Part shown: piece by piece, positions 8,534-12,674 of the stretch
Layout of the letters: every line of letters starts with the position of its first letter
How positions within the stretch are numbered: the stretch's first letter is position 1
DNA from: Euperipatoides rowelli
Lineage: Eukaryota > Onychophora > Udeonychophora > Euonychophora > Peripatopsidae
Length of the DNA: 12,674 nucleotides
NCBI GenBank assembly: GCA_003024985.2
Contig: PXIH01S0007788.1
Reading direction: 5' to 3' (one strand)
Notes under the pieces: model-generated
Databases searched by the model: none
Told to the model about the DNA's origin: nothing
What the model saw: the letters and a program-made list of their open reading frames with translations, nothing else
Translations under genes and position numbers: made by a program

Positions 8534-9439
8534 GGTTGACCACACTGTTCATCACTCCTGTGGTTGAGAATACATGCATGTTGGAGCATTTCGTTTGTGA
8601 TTTTTTAAATACACCATTTCAAATCATTTTTGTCGGAACTTGTCTCATGGATCTTGTGGTAGTGCCCCAAAAAATTATTTGGTGCCGAAAGATCAGGTGA
8701 GCAGGAGAATCGGTTCCTGTATATTTCTGAAATGAGAGATGTGTCTACCAGAAAACATCTCTGAGAACTGATGTGTCTACCAGAAAACATCTCTGAGAAC
8801 TGCTATTGAAGTTCTACTGTGTGTGGAATAGTAGCTCCATTTTTCTGAAACTAAAATGACAAGTTCATGAAGATTTAACTTGTACTATAGAAATGTTTTC
8901 AGCATGGACACGTAACATTCCACATAGACTGTTACAGTGCATTTTTCATTGTTCTCTAACAAAATTTTACACTAGTCACTTTTTCTGAATGCGGATGAAA
9001 TTCATGTGGATTGAAAGTAACAAGCAGACGTGTAAATGGGCTTCATCTGACAGTAATGAATTCACTATTTTTGATGTTCACTAAGTACAATAATTTAGGC
9101 AAAACTGTAGTCGGTTTAGCTCATCCTGTTGTCTAAATTCATAATCAAGTTGGATTTTTATATAGAATTCTGCGAATACTACTGACCTTTAAACCAATTG
9201 CTTGAGCTTGCCACTTATTTAATCTGCGAGGACTTTACAATATGACATCTTTTACCTATTCACATTTAAAGGTTTGTGGTCTTCATGATGCTAATTCTAT
9301 ATCCATAATAGAGTATTGTAGCTAGATGCATCACATCTTTGTGCAATTGTAATCGGAAGCTGTGCTGTGTCACTGTTATTGGCTCAATTCTGATAAGCAG
9401 TTTTACTGCCACAATCCGGTGATGTACTGACCACTCCAT
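8534..9439 (-). pseudogene. Transposase pseudogene (Tc1/mariner-like, DDE/D type)
   Basis: The minus strand carries, in order but in shifting frames, fragments typical of these transposases. An N-terminal helix-turn-helix start MEWSVHHRIVAVKLL reads from 9439. A SPRR..KWQAQAIGL..SSIRRILYKNP segment lies near 9155-9230. SDEAHLHV (9050 downward) has the first catalytic Asp at 9045-9047. ENNEKCTVTVYVECYVSML follows. FQKNGAT (8850-8833) has Asn where the second catalytic Asp is expected. PDLSAPNNFLGHY (from 8697) keeps the third acidic position at 8692-8694, and a tail containing NEMLQ lies near 8581. At least three frame changes, several in-frame stops, a shortened middle and a 32-bp duplication show that it is inactive. 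Minus ORFs of 61 and 67 aa (8605-8790 and 9266-9469) are surviving pieces of it. Confidence 0.8.
8739..8802. repeat. Perfect 2 x 32-bp tandem duplication
   Basis: The unit starting atgtgtctaccagaaaacat occurs at 8739-8770 and again, identical, at 8771-8802. It lies within the transposase relic between the second and third catalytic positions. Because 32 is not a multiple of three it shifts the frame. Removing one copy brings the spacing of those two positions from about 48 to about 37 residues, close to the family norm, so the duplication came after the element was inserted and is recent. Confidence 0.92.
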
Positions 9440-9899
9440 CTTGACAAAACACTGACCTGCATTGTGCATGATAAACCATGAAGTGTTGCATAGTGGTCAA
9501 GCGGGTTATTAAATTTCAAAAACTGGCTGTTGTTTCCGGCTCATCATATACTGTAAATATACAGTGTGTTTCCAAACTATGTATACAGACTTTAAAAACT
9601 TATTTTCTATGAACAATATGCGGAGTTTTCAACCTATTTAGATCCTGTATCATTTTATTGTCCACTGTTTTTGTTCAATTAGAGGACCAAAATATCTAAG
9701 TGAAAAATTTTTTTTTTCTTAATTTTTGTTTAAAAATTTCCTTCGATACAAATATATGTATCTTTGTAAAAGCATTGTTGAAACCAATCATACATTATTT
9801 ATTTAATAATATGATAAATAATAGTTAAATAAAATCTAATAAAGCAGCAGGGGAATAACTATAGTGGGCAAAGGCTTCTAAAATGTCCTTGATGGACAA

Positions 9900-9938
9900 A
9901 GCATTCCATTATGATCTTGATTTAACACTTGGAATGCT
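9900..9938 (+). other. Stem-loop
   Basis: agcattcca (9900-9908) and tggaatgct (9930-9938) are perfectly complementary 9-bp arms with a 21-nt loop. A smaller tgtcc/ggaca palindrome lies directly upstream. It is possibly an RNA structure if this region is transcribed. Confidence 0.4.
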
Positions 9939-10349
9939 ATCTTATTCTTTTGGAAATTATTATTAACTAGAAAATATTTCATTTATCTAAAACTTGATTG
10001 TCAACTAAGATAGGAAAGCTTTTAATAGATGATAATCTTCTTGTAATACTTGGTATGTAAAGTATGAGAGATTGATGGTTCTAACCAGTCCTCAGTTTAA
10101 AAGAGTAGCGTCTTTGTAGAAGCTACGAAAATGCTCAATTTAGCTATTTTTAAACAATTTATTTTAACTCGAATCAGAAAACATGAAATAGAAATTCATA
10201 ATAAATTTTAATATTACAATTATTTTGCAGCCATTTTTTTTAAAAAAAAAAATAATTAAATTAAAAAGAATAGAAGAATTTTGATTTACTTAGTCTTTTG
10301 TTGTCCGAAAAAATATAAGGCCTAATTTTACTTGCCCTCAATCTTTTTT

Positions 10350-10383
10350 AATTGCAATTTGGGCTCATGCCCAAATTGTAATT
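10350..10383 (+). other. 15-bp RNA hairpin with UCAU loop
   Basis: aattgcaatttgggc (10350-10364) and gcccaaattgtaatt (10369-10383) face each other across the 4-nt loop tcat. The only non-Watson-Crick position is G10354 opposite T10379, which is a G.U pair in + strand RNA but an A-C mismatch in - strand RNA. The stem is therefore complete only when read in the RAB21 sense direction. Confidence 0.6.
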
Positions 10384-10950
10384 TCGTCACTCAGAAGTGA
10401 TAACAGAAATTGTTCATTTCATTGAGATTTACTGTATCTACATTTTTTTTTTAAATTATTTTTCTACTGCATTTATTGTTAAAGGAAAAAAGTCAGGATG
10501 AGAAAAGTAAAAAAATAAATAAAAGATTAATTTAGTAATACTTGATACTTCAGTTGTAATTACATAGCCACAGCATAACTTGATTTAAAAACTACAAACT
10601 GGCTTAAATAACAATATAAGGATGGTTCTGAAACAAACTAAGCAAATCATAAAAATGTAAACTAAAATTAAACAAGGATTACTTGTTAAATCCAAAATGA
10701 TCATTCATATAAAAGTAAAAAGGTATACATAAACAATTTAAAAATTTCGATTGATCAAATAACTGATTTCCAATCACTAATATTTGCTTAAACCAAACAT
10801 TTTGAAAAACTAAAAATCATTTTGAGAGAAACTATTATCATTTTAATTAATTAAAAATTTTAGTTTTATAAATACTGTATTAGTGAACTTATCAAAGTTG
10901 AATTGTACTGTAATTGGGAACCCCTAGTGTTGATTGTTTTAAGCTTTAAA

Positions 10951-10956
10951 AATAAA
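10951..10956 (+). terminator. Poly(A) signal candidate
   Basis: AATAAA is followed by U-rich sequence (tattttgtaatttcattttctgtatttt) within 20-50 nt. If used, the RAB21 3' UTR would be about 3.7 kb. Moderate sequence support only. Confidence 0.3.
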
Positions 10957-11715
10957 TGTTTATAAAATTATTTTGTAATTTCATTTTCTGTATTTTATTA
11001 AAAGCATCCAGTGCTTACATCACTCCTTGTATAGTTAAACTCAACAGTGCCTGTTTTTTTTAGTATCCTCATTATTCCATTTCCTAGTTATTTATAATCG
11101 AATTGAAAAAAATCACTAGGCTGATCTATGCCTTAAGAAGTTAATGTACCTTATTTAAAAATAAATTAATGATATAGTAATTTATTACACAGTAGTTTAG
11201 ACCCAGTAAAGAGCAATTTGTTTCATAATATACTGTATCTTTATATAGTATACCATACCTTTGTTGTTTTGCTTATATGTTGTGTGATATGACTAATTAT
11301 AATGATATACTCCAAGTTAGAAAAGTTTATGAAAATTTTAATTTAAATATTAACTTCATGTACAGTATTTGTGAATGACCCAAAAAAAAATACAAAAATT
11401 TTACTTGTACAGTATATACAGTATATCGTTTATGTAAATGAGTCGTACATCTTAGCATAGAGCAAGAAGCCACACATTTAAATAAGTTTTAAAATGTATC
11501 TCAGTTTCTAGGACAATTGGAACTACATAGATTGCTTTACAGTTGTCCAGCAAACGTTTAAGCTCCTTTAACTTGAAATTTCAACAGGATAGGGATGGTC
11601 ATAAGAAGTCCAACATTCGGCTAGGATGAGCGGTTGAGAGTAGCAAACCTTCACCAATTTAATACTGTAGATATTTTTAGTCTTTTATTATATAGATGGC
11701 CAAGTGTAAATTAAC

Positions 11716-11721
11716 AATAAA
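11716..11721 (+). terminator. Distal poly(A) signal, best formed in the window
   Basis: AATAAA is followed after about 20 nt by tctttgtgtgtaatttg (11741-11757), a typical GU-rich downstream element, which would put cleavage near 11735-11740. It has the best signal pair of all candidates after the RAB21 stop and would give a 3' UTR of about 4.5 kb. It could instead belong to an unrelated transcript. Confidence 0.4.
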
Positions 11722-12295
11722 CAAGTTGTAAATATTACCATCTTTGTGTGTAATTTGATATACAATCTGAAATTACAATTTACATACTGCACATGTAAAA
11801 ACATTATTTTTCATAACAAAAATCTTAACTTTTTTTAAATTACTATTTTTAAATTGCTATGAAATTTTAAATATTTAAACGCTGTTTAACCTAATAATGC
11901 TATTATTAATTTTTAGTACCGGTACTAAGAACAAAAGGGAACCATACTATTTTTATCAACTGAATAAAATTGCTATTTGGTAGTGATTACAAAATGATTT
12001 ATAAGAAATAGAAGATTGAAGCTTTAAATAATAGAAAAGCATTCATTAAGAGAAATACTTTTTAGTCGTAAAAATTCCTGTTTCTAAAAATATTAACATG
12101 TTATAGTACATCACTACAGATAAACAGAATAATAATTTGAAATTTAGTAAGTTTAAAATAGTACTTTGATAATTGGAATTTGAGATGTTAGCAGATTAGC
12201 CACATAAAAGTAATTTGATTGAAGACATGAAAATTCAAAGATTTTCTAAGCTTCCTGTAATATTTTTTTTGTTGCAGAATGCAATGGATATTTTT

Positions 12296-12674
12296 AAATA
12301 TATACAATACATTACTATAATCATCATGGTATATACTGTATTAAAAATTGAATTAATTTTGCAATTGGTGTAAATACAGTATGTATACAAATACTGTGTG
12401 TTTTTAAATACACTCTCTGTGTATACACTATAATCACATATACAATGCATAAACCATAATTTTCTCAATATGGATAAAGTAATTTTGAACACACACAAAA
12501 AAAATTAAGTCGTAAAGAAACGGCATTTTAATGGGATTTTTTTGTTGTTTTTTCTGTTTGACATTTTAATGGGCTTTGGAAATATATGTAAATAAATACG
12601 CACTTTATATACTGTATAATATACAGTAAATGTAGTATATACTGTATGTCTATGTATGTATATATATATATACA
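12296..12674. repeat. TACTGTA-rich stretch and TA microsatellite
   Basis: Several tatactgta/tacagta words recur (about 12330, 12375, 12606-12650), and the window ends in a TATG/TA simple repeat. A 12-mer cattttaatggg is repeated at 12524 and 12562. The 87-aa minus ORF here is rich in I, Y and C codons from the repeat and shows no domain. It resembles the 8101-8517 array but is sparser. Confidence 0.6.

Larger units (their letters stand above)
8485..9588 (-). mobile_element. Decayed IS630/Tc1/mariner-superfamily DNA transposon
   Basis: A 1.1-kb segment contains transposase fragments on the - strand (see the pseudogene entry). It is flanked by candidate terminal inverted repeats. On the left, ctgtatatagtttataaac then tatactgtatatac (8485-8517) resembles the complement of the right end, ctgtatacatagtttggaaac then acactgtatattta (about 9588-9553). 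Both share ctgtata, tagttt, aaac and actgtat in the same order. Total length suits this superfamily, usually 1.0-1.5 kb. No clear TA target duplication was identified. The coding remains are convincing; the exact ends are inferred, and the abundance of TACTGTA words nearby makes chance similarity possible. Confidence 0.6.
9589..12295 (+). other. AT-rich non-coding DNA, possibly distal RAB21 3' UTR
   Basis: No exon, tRNA or rRNA gene or transposase fragment is recognised here on either strand. It contains two compact hairpins (9900-9938 and 10350-10383), several AATAAA words (9828, 9838, 10951, 11716) and scattered TACTGTA motifs. If the signal at 11716 is used, most of this is 3' UTR. Otherwise it is intergenic. 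Confidence 0.6.

Noticed and set aside
12235-12498. 87-aa minus-strand ORF, the longest in the window.
   Set aside because: It is built largely from TACTGTA/TATA repeat sequence (many Y, C, I codons) and resembles no protein family.
1-12674. CRISPR array, prokaryotic operon, tRNA or rRNA genes, or a novel defence-like gene cluster.
   Set aside because: No regular repeat-spacer pattern, no tRNA A/B boxes in a cloverleaf, no rRNA words and no adjacent long ORFs were seen on either strand; the intron-exon structure is animal.

Overview
The window is animal (metazoan) nuclear DNA, strongly AT-rich (about 70% by eye), with long introns and two unresolved bases (2354 and 3889). No bacterial, phage or organelle gene is visible. 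The only recognisable cellular gene is the 3' end of a RAB21-type small GTPase gene on the + strand. Its penultimate exon (1584-1672) and terminal coding exon (7090-7223) are separated by a 5.4-kb GT-AG intron. The joined reading frame runs through the guanine-binding SAK motif, the last helix, a VVDDEP segment typical of Rab21 tails, and a C-terminal double cysteine for prenylation. The exact species cannot be read from this window; an invertebrate is the best guess from AT content and repeat style.

Layout: 1-1583 is the end of an upstream RAB21 intron. It contains a 166-bp foldback (271-436) that resembles a MITE, and some degenerate direct repeats. 1673-7089 is the last intron. It has no convincing protein-coding gene, but it does have punctate signals: an RFX-type X-box, a YY1/M-box/CRE-like cluster, a second M-box, a sense-strand G-quadruplex motif, and a CCAAT + TATA arrangement followed by a strong branch point/3' splice site and a poly(A) signal. 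These last signals could mark a cryptic intronic transcript or an alternative last exon.

From 7224 onward lie the RAB21 3' UTR and downstream DNA. Several AATAAA signals leave the true 3' end open; the one at 11716 has the best downstream GU-rich element. This stretch holds a dense TACTGTA/TACAGTA array (8101-8517) and, directly next to it on the - strand, a decayed 1.1-kb IS630/Tc1/mariner-superfamily transposon (about 8485-9588). The transposon has recognisable transposase fragments, several stops and frameshifts, a perfect 32-bp tandem duplication and candidate terminal inverted repeats. Compact RNA hairpins occur at 7341, 9900 and 10350. The window ends in another TACTGTA-rich, TA-microsatellite stretch.

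I found no evidence for an undescribed multi-gene system. The most useful leads are the transposon relic and its possible relation to the TACTGTA repeats, the possible transcript unit inside the last intron, the foldback element, and the G.U-compensated hairpin at 10350-10383.
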